Shown in pieces: positions 43,077 to 51,196 of a stretch of DNA of 60,831 nucleotides; the stretch's first letter is position 1, and every line of letters begins with the position of its first letter. The position numbers and the translations under genes are program-made. The DNA lies in assembly GCF_029245835.1 (NCBI RefSeq), contig NZ_JAQWOO010000061.1, forward strand, positions 1 to 60,831, written 5' to 3'. This DNA comes from Algibacter sp. (GTDB lineage Bacteria; Bacteroidota; Bacteroidia; Flavobacteriales; Flavobacteriaceae). Below the pieces are notes generated by a model that saw only the letters and a program-made list of their open reading frames with translations, had not been told where the DNA came from and did not search any database.

Positions 43077-43130
43077 TATTTATGTCAGATTAAGCGCAGT
43101 CGAAACCTCATTAATTTCAAAAGTTTTAAA

Positions 43131-43574
43131 TCATTTTTTTATCATAGCAATATGCGGAATATCATCTTCAAGGTACTCCTCGCCTACTTTTTTAAATCCC
43201 AAACTATTATAGAATTTTTTAAGATATACTTGTGCTGATATTTTTATGGAAGTTTCATTAAAATATTTTTTTATCGCTTCCGCGGAAGCGTTCATAATAT
43301 CTATACCATATTTATAAGCTCTTTCGTTTTTAGCAACAACTACTCTACCGATACTTGGTAATTCAAAATAATCGCCTGCTTTAAAAATACGTGTATAAGC
43401 CACTATTTTATTATTTTTAAATCCTAAAACATGAAGTGCTTTTTCATCTTTTCCATCCAAATCTTGATACACACAGTCTTGCTCTACAACAAAAACTTCA
43501 CTTCGTAGTTGGAGTAAATCATAAAGTTCTTGAGTACTTAATTCTGAAAACGTTTTAACTATAATTTCTAACAT
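43131..43574 (-). CDS. ElaA-family GNAT acetyltransferase
   Basis: 147 residues with the ElaA pattern LYDLLQLRSEVFVVEQDCVYQDLDGKD and the acetyl-CoA loop GRVVVAKNERAYKYG. The cytoplasmic substrate is not known. A perfect 16-bp palindrome, CGCTTCCGCGGAAGCG (43275-43290), encodes the ASAEA part of NASAEAIKKYF and matches the repeat family seen near mce, so this segment may be a recent in-frame insertion. Third gene of the rpiB-CDF-elaA unit (3-nt gap). Confidence 0.85.
   Translation of the reverse strand: MLEIIVKTFSELSTQELYDLLQLRSEVFVVEQDCVYQDLDGKDEKALHVLGFKNNKIVAYTRIFKAGDYFELPSIGRVVVAKNERAYKYGIDIMNASAEAIKKYFNETSIKISAQVYLKKFYNSLGFKKVGEEYLEDDIPHIAMIKK
43275..43290. repeat. Perfect palindrome inside the elaA-like gene
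   Basis: CGCTTCCGCGGAAGCG, self-complementary over 16 bp. It belongs to the same TTCCGC-type family as the hairpin at 5966-5985. Confidence 0.6.
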
Positions 43575-43577
43575 TTT

Positions 43578-44495
43578 TTAATCTTGTACAATTACATCTT
43601 TAGCATCATCCTTACCAAACTCTGGTTGAATATTTACATGATTAATATCGTATTTATGAAATACTAATTCTTCTATTTCATGAAGTATTTTATTAAATTT
43701 TGATAACGTAATATCTTCAGTAAAATCGATATGAGCCTCTAAATGAATTTCGTCTTCATTAAGTTGCCAAACATGCACATGATGCACATTTTTTATACTG
43801 CTAAAAGCGTTAATTTCAGTCACAATTTTTTTTATTGGAATAGCATCTGGAGTAAATAACATGAGTACTTTTGTAGATGTTTTTAATAAATCAAAACCCA
43901 TCCAAATTAAATACAAAGCAATGATAAAAGTAAGTACGCTATCTACCCAAAATAATTTGTAATACTTCATTAATAAACCACCAATTAAAACAGCAACACT
44001 AGCCATCATATCAGTAAATAAATGGAGATAAGCACTTTTCATATTCATATTTGCTTCAGCATCTTTTTTTAATAAAACTACACTAAAACCATTTCCTAAT
44101 ATAGCAATTCCAGAAAGCCAAATCACTAAGTTTGATTCTATGTCTTGTGGATTTTGAAACCGTTCAACAGCTTCAATAATTAATAAAATAGCTACCACTA
44201 TTAAAGTGGCTGCATTAATAAAAGCAGCTAAAATTTCAGCACGTTTATAACCAAAAGTTTTTTGAAAAGAGGCTTTCTTTTTACTTAACTCATTAGCTAT
44301 ATAACTAACAACCAAAGAAATAACATCGCTAAAATTATGAAGCGCATCACTTAAAAGTGCTAAACTTCCAGATAACACACCACCTATAACTTGAGCAACT
44401 GTTATAAGAATATTTAATAAAATAGATATTAGAAGATTACGACCTTTAAAGTCGCCATGACCATGCGAATGATTATGACCATGATGGTGATTCAT
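43578..44495 (-). CDS. Cation diffusion facilitator (CzcD/ZitB-like) zinc transporter
   Basis: 305 residues. It begins with a histidine-rich metal-binding tail (MNHHHGHNHSHGHGDFKG), then six membrane helices; the CDF metal sites are visible as ALLSDALHNFSDV and HLFTDMMASV. The C-terminal cytoplasmic domain (HHVHVWQLNEDEIHLEAHI) is usual. It exports Zn2+ and perhaps Co2+ or Cd2+ by proton exchange. Second gene in the rpiB operon, 11 nt after rpiB. Confidence 0.92.
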   Translation of the reverse strand: MNHHHGHNHSHGHGDFKGRNLLISILLNILITVAQVIGGVLSGSLALLSDALHNFSDVISLVVSYIANELSKKKASFQKTFGYKRAEILAAFINAATLIVVAILLIIEAVERFQNPQDIESNLVIWLSGIAILGNGFSVVLLKKDAEANMNMKSAYLHLFTDMMASVAVLIGGLLMKYYKLFWVDSVLTFIIALYLIWMGFDLLKTSTKVLMLFTPDAIPIKKIVTEINAFSSIKNVHHVHVWQLNEDEIHLEAHIDFTEDITLSKFNKILHEIEELVFHKYDINHVNIQPEFGKDDAKDVIVQD

Positions 44496-44506
44496 TTATA
44501 ATAATA

Positions 44507-44941
44507 TTAACAAGATAATGGAATTTTATCTATTCTTCTTTGGTGTCTACCACCTTCAAACTCGGTATTTAAAAAGGTTTCAACCATTTCTAACGCTTGA
44601 GGTATAGCTGTATAACGCGAAGGAATACATAATATATTAGCATTATTGTGATGTCTAATTAAATGAACAATTTCTTTATTCCAGCATAAACCAGCTCTAA
44701 CCTCTTGGTATTTATTAGCAGTCATTGCTACACCGTTACCACTACCGCAAATTAAAATTCCAAAATCTGCTTTTTTCGAAGCAACATCTTTAGCAACAGG
44801 ATGTACAAAATCTGGATAATCTGCACTATCATTAGTATCGGTACCATAATTATTAACAGTAATACCTTTAGATTCTAATAAAGCTATTACAGCAAATTTA
44901 TAATCTACTCCTGCGTGATCGTTTCCTATTGAAATTGTCAT
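44507..44941 (-). CDS. rpiB: Ribose-5-phosphate isomerase B
   Basis: 144 residues, the family's typical size. It has IGNDHAGVDYKF, the catalytic cysteine region ILICGSGNGVAMTANK (Cys-Gly-Ser-Gly) and the phosphate-binding GGRHQRRIDKI. It interconverts ribose-5-phosphate and ribulose-5-phosphate. First gene of its unit, with a -7 match 26 nt upstream. Confidence 0.94.
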   Translation of the reverse strand: MTISIGNDHAGVDYKFAVIALLESKGITVNNYGTDTNDSADYPDFVHPVAKDVASKKADFGILICGSGNGVAMTANKYQEVRAGLCWNKEIVHLIRHHNNANILCIPSRYTAIPQALEMVETFLNTEFEGGRHQRRIDKIPLSC

Positions 44942-44967
44942 TTTATTTATATTATTGTATCAGTATA

Positions 44968-44975
44968 CAAAGGTA
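44968..44975 (-). promoter_or_regulatory. Candidate -7 element (TACCTTTG) for the rpiB operon
   Basis: Exact TAnnTTTG on the minus strand, 26 nt before the rpiB ATG. No -33 partner was seen. Confidence 0.45.
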
Positions 44976-45488
44976 GTAAATTAAGAATTTAGATTATTGT
45001 TTTTATTAAAAAGACCATCTTAAATATATACTAATAAAAGAAGGTTTTAAATAGTAATAATAAATTGTTTAGAAGTATAGTATCTATTATTAGTAACTTG
45101 TTAATATCTAAACAGCGTTTATTAAAACTTTTATTAGGATTATCCAGTTAAATTTTCAATCAAAAACCTAAAGTTAATTTACTAATTAGTTAGCATAAAT
45201 TTTTAGTTAAGTTATAAGTATCAAATTATATAGTTGTGAGTTTTATTAATTATAATACTTATTAAAAAATGTTGTTAATGTAGGTTACTAACAATTGTTA
45301 ATAGAAAAATTAAAAAACTTCAATTTAAGCGAGTTAACTATTTATAAATTGTTCATTTCATATCAACAACATTCTATAAGATATAAATCAAAATAAAAGA
45401 TAAAAAAGTTATACCGCTATTCACAAGCTATAATAACCATCATTTATTTTTTTAAATTTTAAAAGAAAAATAATTATATAATATATAA

Positions 45489-45497
45489 TGTGGATAA
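45489..45497 (-). other. DnaA-box consensus sequence
   Basis: TGTGGATAA, the exact complement of TTATCCACA. It lies about 145 bp upstream of rnr. Confidence 0.4.
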
Positions 45498-45540
45498 CTT
45501 TGATTTAACAATTTAAAAAAACGATTAAATATTAAAACCC

Positions 45541-45548
45541 TAACTTTG
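45541..45548 (+). promoter_or_regulatory. Candidate -7 element (TAACTTTG) for rnr
   Basis: Exact TAnnTTTG match. It would give a leader of about 85 nt before the rnr start. No -33 element recognised. Confidence 0.4.
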
Positions 45549-45640
45549 TAAAAACAAATAGCAATTTCTTCACGTGTACAATGCTATTAAATAACAAAAT
45601 TTCCTATATCTTAGGAATTGAAAATGATTACAATAATTAA

Positions 45641-47839
45641 ATGACAAGAAATAGAAAAGGAAAATCCAAAAATAAAGGAATTTCCAACCTTACAAATACA
45701 ATCTTAAGTATATTAAAAAAAGAAAGAAATCAAGTATTCAACTATAAACAAATTGCTGCTAAATTAGGTGTTAATGATGCTAGTAGTCGGAATCAAATCA
45801 TAAAAACCTTAGCAAAACTAGCAGTTAAAAAAGAGATAGAAGAAGTAGATCGTGGTAAATTTAAAGCTGTTGTAAATACTGAGTATCATATTGGTAAGCT
45901 AGATTTAGCAGCTAAAGGAAACGGTTACATAATTTGTGACGATTTTGAAGATGATGTCTTTATAGCATCTAACAATATTAACAAAGCATTACACGGCGAT
46001 GAAGTAGAATTTTATGCTTACAAACGCAGAAAACGAGGAAAAGCAGAAGGCGAAATTACTACTATTATTAAACGTGCAAAATCAGAGTATGTTGGTGTTA
46101 TTCAAATTCATGAGAAAAAGAATTTTGCTTTTGTAGTTCCTGATAGCAACAAAATGTACACAGATATTTTTGTACCTATTAATAAAATAAATAAAGCCGA
46201 AGATGGTGATAAAGTACTAGTATCATTAGAAGAATGGCCAGAAAAAGCAGATTCCCCTCACGGTAAAGTACTTCAAGTACTCGGTAAACCTGGAGAGCAC
46301 AATACAGAAATACATGCTATACTAGCAGAATATGGTTTACCACATGAATTTCCTCACGAAGTTGAAGCTTTTGCAAATGGTATTGATACATCTATAACAG
46401 AAGCAGAAATAAAAAATAGACGCGATATGCGTAAAGATTTAACCTTTACTATAGACCCAAAAGATGCTAAAGATTTTGATGATGCCCTATCGTTTGAGGT
46501 TTTAGATAATGGTTTATACGAAATAGGGATTCATATTGCAGATGTATCGCACTATTTACAAGAAGGCACTATTTTAGATGATGAAGCTTACGAGCGTGCT
46601 ACATCTGTTTATTTAGTAGATCGCGTTGTTCCTATGCTTCCAGAAGTATTATCTAACAACGCCTGTTCATTACGCCCGCACGAAGAGAAATATACGTTTT
46701 CAGCCGTGTTTCAAATAAATAATAAAGCGGAAATTAAAAACGAGTGGTTTGGTAGAACCGTAATTTATAGTAATGCACGTTATGCTTACGAAGAAGCACA
46801 AGCGGTTATAGAATCTAAAATCAACACCATTCCTGCAGAGGTATCTTTAACAGGAAAAACATATCAAACCGATCAAAAATTAGCAGATGCTATATTAAAA
46901 ATGGACGATTTAGCTAAAATTATGCGCGGACAACGTATGCGAGATGGTGCTATTTCTTTTGATAAAGTTGAAGTAAAATTCAATTTAGATGAACATAATA
47001 ATCCAGCTGGTGTATTCTTTAAAACCAGTAAAGATGCTAATAAATTGATTGAAGAGTTTATGTTATTAGCAAACAGAAAAGTTTCAGAATTTATTGGAAA
47101 ACAAGATCCTAAAAAAACATTTGTATACCGTGTGCATGATGAGCCAGACGAAAGCAAACTAGCTTCACTTCAAAATGTAGTTGGTCGCTTTGGTTACAAA
47201 CTTAATTTTAAAGATAGAAAAAGTACAACAGTATCCTTAAATAATTTATTACAAGAGGTTGCCGGTAAAAAAGAGCAAAATTTAGTCGATACCTTAACCA
47301 TACGAAGTATGAGTAAAGCGGAGTATACCACAAGAAATATTGGTCATTACGGATTAGCGTTTAACTATTACAGCCACTTTACATCACCCATTCGTCGTTA
47401 TCCAGACGTGATGGCGCATCGTTTATTACAACATTATTTAGATGGTGGGAAATCTGCCAATGAAGATCTTTATGAAGAAAAATGTAACCACTCCAGTAAT
47501 ATGGAAGGCTTAGCAACACGTGCAGAACGCGATTCTATAAAATACATGCAAATTCGTTTTATGGAAGACCATAAAGATGAAGAATTTATAGGGGTTATTA
47601 CAGGGGTAACAGATTGGGGTATTTATGTTGAAATTATTCAAAATAAATGCGAAGGTATGGTAAGTGTTCGCGATATGAAAGACGACCATTACGCCTTCGA
47701 TCAAGACTTATATGCTATGGTTGGTAGAAGCAACGGTATGGTATACCAACTAGGAGATGAAGTGGTAGTAAAAGTTAAAAACACCGATTTAGTAAAGAAA
47801 CATTTAGACTTTAATTTACTAGGGAAGCCTCAAGAATAA
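45641..47839 (+). CDS. rnr: Ribonuclease R
   Basis: 732 residues. A basic N-terminal helix-turn-helix region (VFNYKQIAAKLGVND) leads to cold-shock domains, the RNB catalytic domain with FTIDPKDAKDFDDALS (acidic cluster for Mg2+) and HYGLAFNYYSHFTSPIRRYPD, and a C-terminal S1 domain (FIGVITGVTDWGIYVEI). It is a processive 3'-5' exoribonuclease that degrades structured RNA and helps in rRNA and tmRNA quality control. It is transcribed alone, divergent from rpiB. Confidence 0.96.
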   Translation: MTRNRKGKSKNKGISNLTNTILSILKKERNQVFNYKQIAAKLGVNDASSRNQIIKTLAKLAVKKEIEEVDRGKFKAVVNTEYHIGKLDLAAKGNGYIICDDFEDDVFIASNNINKALHGDEVEFYAYKRRKRGKAEGEITTIIKRAKSEYVGVIQIHEKKNFAFVVPDSNKMYTDIFVPINKINKAEDGDKVLVSLEEWPEKADSPHGKVLQVLGKPGEHNTEIHAILAEYGLPHEFPHEVEAFANGIDTSITEAEIKNRRDMRKDLTFTIDPKDAKDFDDALSFEVLDNGLYEIGIHIADVSHYLQEGTILDDEAYERATSVYLVDRVVPMLPEVLSNNACSLRPHEEKYTFSAVFQINNKAEIKNEWFGRTVIYSNARYAYEEAQAVIESKINTIPAEVSLTGKTYQTDQKLADAILKMDDLAKIMRGQRMRDGAISFDKVEVKFNLDEHNNPAGVFFKTSKDANKLIEEFMLLANRKVSEFIGKQDPKKTFVYRVHDEPDESKLASLQNVVGRFGYKLNFKDRKSTTVSLNNLLQEVAGKKEQNLVDTLTIRSMSKAEYTTRNIGHYGLAFNYYSHFTSPIRRYPDVMAHRLLQHYLDGGKSANEDLYEEKCNHSSNMEGLATRAERDSIKYMQIRFMEDHKDEEFIGVITGVTDWGIYVEIIQNKCEGMVSVRDMKDDHYAFDQDLYAMVGRSNGMVYQLGDEVVVKVKNTDLVKKHLDFNLLGKPQE

Positions 47840-48433
47840 TTCAATTTTTTTTATTTCGGCATTACCTCAAGGGTCGGGCTTTTACTCATGCTTTTCTATG
47901 TAATATTTTTAGATTCATGAACATAAATGTTTCATTATATCTTTTTTATATGTCATAGTAAGGATAAAGGTCGTGGCTATCTGTTAAGTTAAAGTTCTAA
48001 ATAAAATCTATGTTTACCATTTTAAAAAAGGATGCCGTTTCAATCCCTAACGCGAATCACTACTAGTTTTAACTTATTTACTATTCATGTAAAGGTAGTA
48101 ATCTTTTATTTAAATTTTTAAATTATATTTAATAAAAGATTCATCTAACAAATAAACAAATAAAAGCATAATATTAACAACAACACACTCCATTGAAGCG
48201 CATAAAATATAGTATTATTTAGGTATTGTTACTAGTGTATCAACCAACATAAAAACGTCTTTTTTTTCAAAACACAAAAAAATGTAAACATGTTTTCTAT
48301 TGTTCTTAATAAAGCAAAAGAAGCCGCTTTTTAAAATGTAAAAGTCCAGATATAATGATAAACTTTTCTTAAAGTAAATTAACTAAGGTATAATTATTGA
48401 TAATTTTACGTTTCTCAATAAAACCACTTTTAA
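47840..48433. other. Gene-free region with a degenerate dispersed repeat
   Basis: 594 bp between rnr and the GIN-domain gene. It includes a broken copy of the repeat found at 7826-7894. I found no convincing ORF, terminator or regulatory dyad in the rest. Confidence 0.55.
47871..48054 (+). repeat. Dispersed repeat, copy B (interrupted)
   Basis: It shares with copy A the modules GGGTCGGGCTTTT, TATATCTTTTTT and the core AAAAAAGGATGCCG then TTTCAATCCCTAACGCG in the same order. The copy is lengthened by roughly 110 bp of unrelated sequence between modules. Confidence 0.5.
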
Positions 48434-49111
48434 ATGAAAACACTTATTAAAATACTTGTGCTTTGTATAACAACAATATGTTTTGCACAAAAACCTATTG
48501 AAAAAACCATTGGAGAGTTTAGCGAATTAAAAGTTTACGACTTAATTGAAGTAGAACTTATTAAATCTGATAACGATAAAATCTTTATTACCGGAAAAAA
48601 TGCTGATGACGTTTTAATAAACAATAAAAACGGGACGTTAAAAATTAAAATGAAGCTTGAAGAAGCTTTTGATGGGAATAAAACCAAAGTGAAACTGTTC
48701 TACTCAAACATTGATGTTATTGATGCTAACGAAGGTGCACATATTCATTCAGCAGATATCATTAAACAATTTGAGATAGATTTAAATGCTCAAGAAGGCG
48801 GAAAAATTAATGTAAAATTGGATGTAAAGTATGTTAATGTAAGAGCCGTTACAGGAGCAGATATTGTAGCTTCAGGTTCAGCTAACCATCAAGATATTTC
48901 GATATATACAGGAGGCGATTACGACGGAAAACTTTTAAAAACTGAATTCACTGAAGTGTCTATTAGAGCCGCAGGCGAAGCCCTTGTAAACGCCACAAAA
49001 AAAGTATCAGCTAAAGTAAGAGCTGGAGGTGATATTTTTATATATGGTAATCCTGAACGTATTGATGAAAGCCGAGTATTAGGAGGAAGAATTAAGAAAG
49101 TAGAAGAATAA
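48434..49111 (+). CDS. Secreted GIN-domain protein (DUF2807)
   Basis: 225 residues. A signal peptide (LVLCITTICFAQK) is followed by a beta-helix-type repeat domain typical of the GIN (head/interior/N-terminal) family, with the FSELKVYDLIEVEL start and alternating glycine/alanine beta segments (VRAVTGADIVASGSAN). Members are envelope proteins of uncertain role. It is followed by a terminator, so it is monocistronic. Confidence 0.8.
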   Translation: MKTLIKILVLCITTICFAQKPIEKTIGEFSELKVYDLIEVELIKSDNDKIFITGKNADDVLINNKNGTLKIKMKLEEAFDGNKTKVKLFYSNIDVIDANEGAHIHSADIIKQFEIDLNAQEGGKINVKLDVKYVNVRAVTGADIVASGSANHQDISIYTGGDYDGKLLKTEFTEVSIRAAGEALVNATKKVSAKVRAGGDIFIYGNPERIDESRVLGGRIKKVEE

Positions 49112-49136
49112 TATCATTTACTAAATACATAATTAT

Positions 49137-49162
49137 AAACCCTCTAAATTGAGGGTTTTTTC
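49137..49162 (+). terminator. Intrinsic terminator after the GIN-domain gene
   Basis: AAACCCTC and GAGGGTTT form an 8-bp stem with a 6-nt loop, followed by a T-run. Confidence 0.85.
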
Positions 49163-49280
49163 GTTTTTGATTATTTCAGTATGTTTTTTTTACTAAATTA
49201 TTAACCATACATAAACTATACATAGTTGTTTTTAACCCCTGTTTTAACTACTTTAGTAACTTAACAAGCTTAAAACACAC

Positions 49281-51143
49281 GTGAAAAATATTAAATATTG
49301 TATTTTTTTTATTGTATTGGGGTCATTTTTAATGTTAAAAGCACAAGAAAGACCTCCTATTAATGTGTTTTATTCTAATGATTACAGAGTAAATACACAG
49401 TTGGGAATACTTGCTATTAAGGCTAAAGACTGGAAGAAAGCAGAAGCTTACCTCCAAACAGCCGCCGATAGAATTACCATGAATTACACACGAGCTAAAG
49501 ACGGCGAAGCGCTCTATTATCTTGGGATTACACAACGTGCCTTAGGAAAAACACAAGATGCTTATGACAATTTGTATAAAGCCACATGGAGTTCCGCATG
49601 GCATTCAGCAGCCTATTACCAACTCGCAGAAATGGACTGTAATACAGGTGATTTTGACAAAGCTTTAGGGCATATAAATCGTGCATTAACAACAAATGCT
49701 GAAAACGATAATATGATAATACTAAAGTCAATATTATTAAGAAAGTCAGGAGATTATAGCGCAGCAAAAGAAATGCTTCAGGAGCTTATTTCAAAAGATA
49801 TGATTAATCATTGGGCGCTTAATGAATTATATCTTATCAAAAAGGAAGCTAAGGAATTAAATGAACTAGACGCTCTTGATAACCTAAAAGTGGTCATGCG
49901 CAATGAGGTAGAAGGCTACCTAGAACTTGCAACTAGTTATGGCAATTGTGGACTGTTTAAAGAGGCTAAAGATGTTTTAATGCGATTGGAGTTAGAGGGT
50001 AATACCTATCCAATGCTGTACTATTATTTGGGGTATTACAGTCACCAGCTTGGAGACACCAGTGGGTCATTAAATTATTATAAAAAGGCAGCAACTATGC
50101 CGCATAATTATTGTTTCCCTTACCGTGCGGAATCGATTACAGTACTAGAACACGCTATGAAGCTAAACCCTAGTGATGCAAAAGCACCTTATTATCTTGG
50201 TAATTTGTTTTACGAACCACAACCAAATCAAGCGATTAAGATGTGGGAACTGTCTCGTGAATTAGATGGGACCTTTTATATCGTACATCGCAATCTTGGT
50301 TTAGCTTATGAAGAGATAAATCAGGATAATGCTAAGGCTATGAGCAGTTATGAAACGGCAGTTGCTAATAATCCAACAGACGCACGTTTACTTTTTGAAC
50401 TAGATAAAATATACGAGAAAAATAAGGTATCCTCACAGAAAAAATATGAACTATTAAAAGACAATAATGAGACGACTCGTATGCGAACAGAAACATTATT
50501 ACGTTTTGCTACCCGAGCATTGGAAGTAGGAAAATATCAAGAGGCTATTGATATTATAGAAAACAACACCTTCCCTCAGCTTGAAGGCGGACGGGAGATG
50601 CAAGACACCTATCTTAGCGCTTCTACTTTAAGAGGTTTGGAGTACCTTAATTCAAAACAATTAAGTAAAGCAGAAGCAGATTTTAAGAAGATTATAGACT
50701 ATCCTGTAGGTAGGTTTGGTCGTTCGCGGTGGGCCCAATTCAATTATCTATTAGGAATTACATATGATAAGATGGGAGAAAAGGATAAAGCTAAAGAAAA
50801 CTATCAAAAAGCGATAGCTATGAATATCCCTTTCAGAGGCGCAGATACAGAATACGCATATTACCAAGGGTTAGCATTGGAGGCGACTGGTGAGAAGAAA
50901 GCCTCAACAGTGTTGTTCAATAAAATGTTAGATTATGCCCAAGGGACTGACAATAGCTCTTTTTTTACTCAATTTGAAGGCGGTCAGTCTGAAGATGATC
51001 AAGCTGCTACGCAACATTATCTTGCTGGTTTAGCATATCAAGGTCTTGACGATAAAACTAAGGCTAAAGCTGAATTTGAAAAAGTTTTAACTTATAGACC
51101 TTCTCATATCTGGGCTAGCGTTCATTTAAAACAAATGAAATAA
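49281..51143 (+). CDS. Secreted TPR-repeat protein (paralog of the neighbour's TPR half)
   Basis: 620 residues from a GTG start. A signal peptide (IFFIVLGSFLMLKAQ) is followed by TPR-like helix pairs over the whole length (ALYYLGITQRALGKTQDAYDN, AKAPYYLGNLFYEPQPNQA). It aligns by eye, segment by segment, with residues from about 540 of the next protein: YKATWSSAWHSAAYYQLAEM against YRATWDYAYHSPAYFELAQI, and YCFPYRAESITVLEHAMKLN against YCFPFRLETVKILHVALENN. It lacks the DUF5107 part. TPRs usually scaffold protein contacts. It may assist or replace the partner protein; no enzymatic motif seen. Confidence 0.8.
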   Translation: MKNIKYCIFFIVLGSFLMLKAQERPPINVFYSNDYRVNTQLGILAIKAKDWKKAEAYLQTAADRITMNYTRAKDGEALYYLGITQRALGKTQDAYDNLYKATWSSAWHSAAYYQLAEMDCNTGDFDKALGHINRALTTNAENDNMIILKSILLRKSGDYSAAKEMLQELISKDMINHWALNELYLIKKEAKELNELDALDNLKVVMRNEVEGYLELATSYGNCGLFKEAKDVLMRLELEGNTYPMLYYYLGYYSHQLGDTSGSLNYYKKAATMPHNYCFPYRAESITVLEHAMKLNPSDAKAPYYLGNLFYEPQPNQAIKMWELSRELDGTFYIVHRNLGLAYEEINQDNAKAMSSYETAVANNPTDARLLFELDKIYEKNKVSSQKKYELLKDNNETTRMRTETLLRFATRALEVGKYQEAIDIIENNTFPQLEGGREMQDTYLSASTLRGLEYLNSKQLSKAEADFKKIIDYPVGRFGRSRWAQFNYLLGITYDKMGEKDKAKENYQKAIAMNIPFRGADTEYAYYQGLALEATGEKKASTVLFNKMLDYAQGTDNSSFFTQFEGGQSEDDQAATQHYLAGLAYQGLDDKTKAKAEFEKVLTYRPSHIWASVHLKQMK

Positions 51144-51196
51144 GTCGAAAAAATAATTTTTTTTTGAAGAATCAATAACTTATAATAATAGTAGTG

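Larger units (their letters stand above)
44942..45640. other. Long AT-rich divergent intergenic region, possible replication-origin-like or regulatory sequence
   Basis: 699 bp between the divergent rpiB and rnr genes, visibly very AT-rich and with no reading frame of note. It contains an exact DnaA-box sequence (TGTGGATAA, complement of TTATCCACA) at 45489-45497, and two weaker near-matches (about 45139 and 45417, two mismatches each). A 12-bp palindrome TAACAATTGTTA lies at 45289-45300. One exact box is not proof of oriC. Confidence 0.35.

Noticed and set aside
43090-43110. AAGCGCAGTCGAAACC between the LRR and elaA-like genes
   Set aside because: It resembles an intergenic repeat I associate with flavobacteria, but only one copy is in the window so it cannot be supported from sequence alone.
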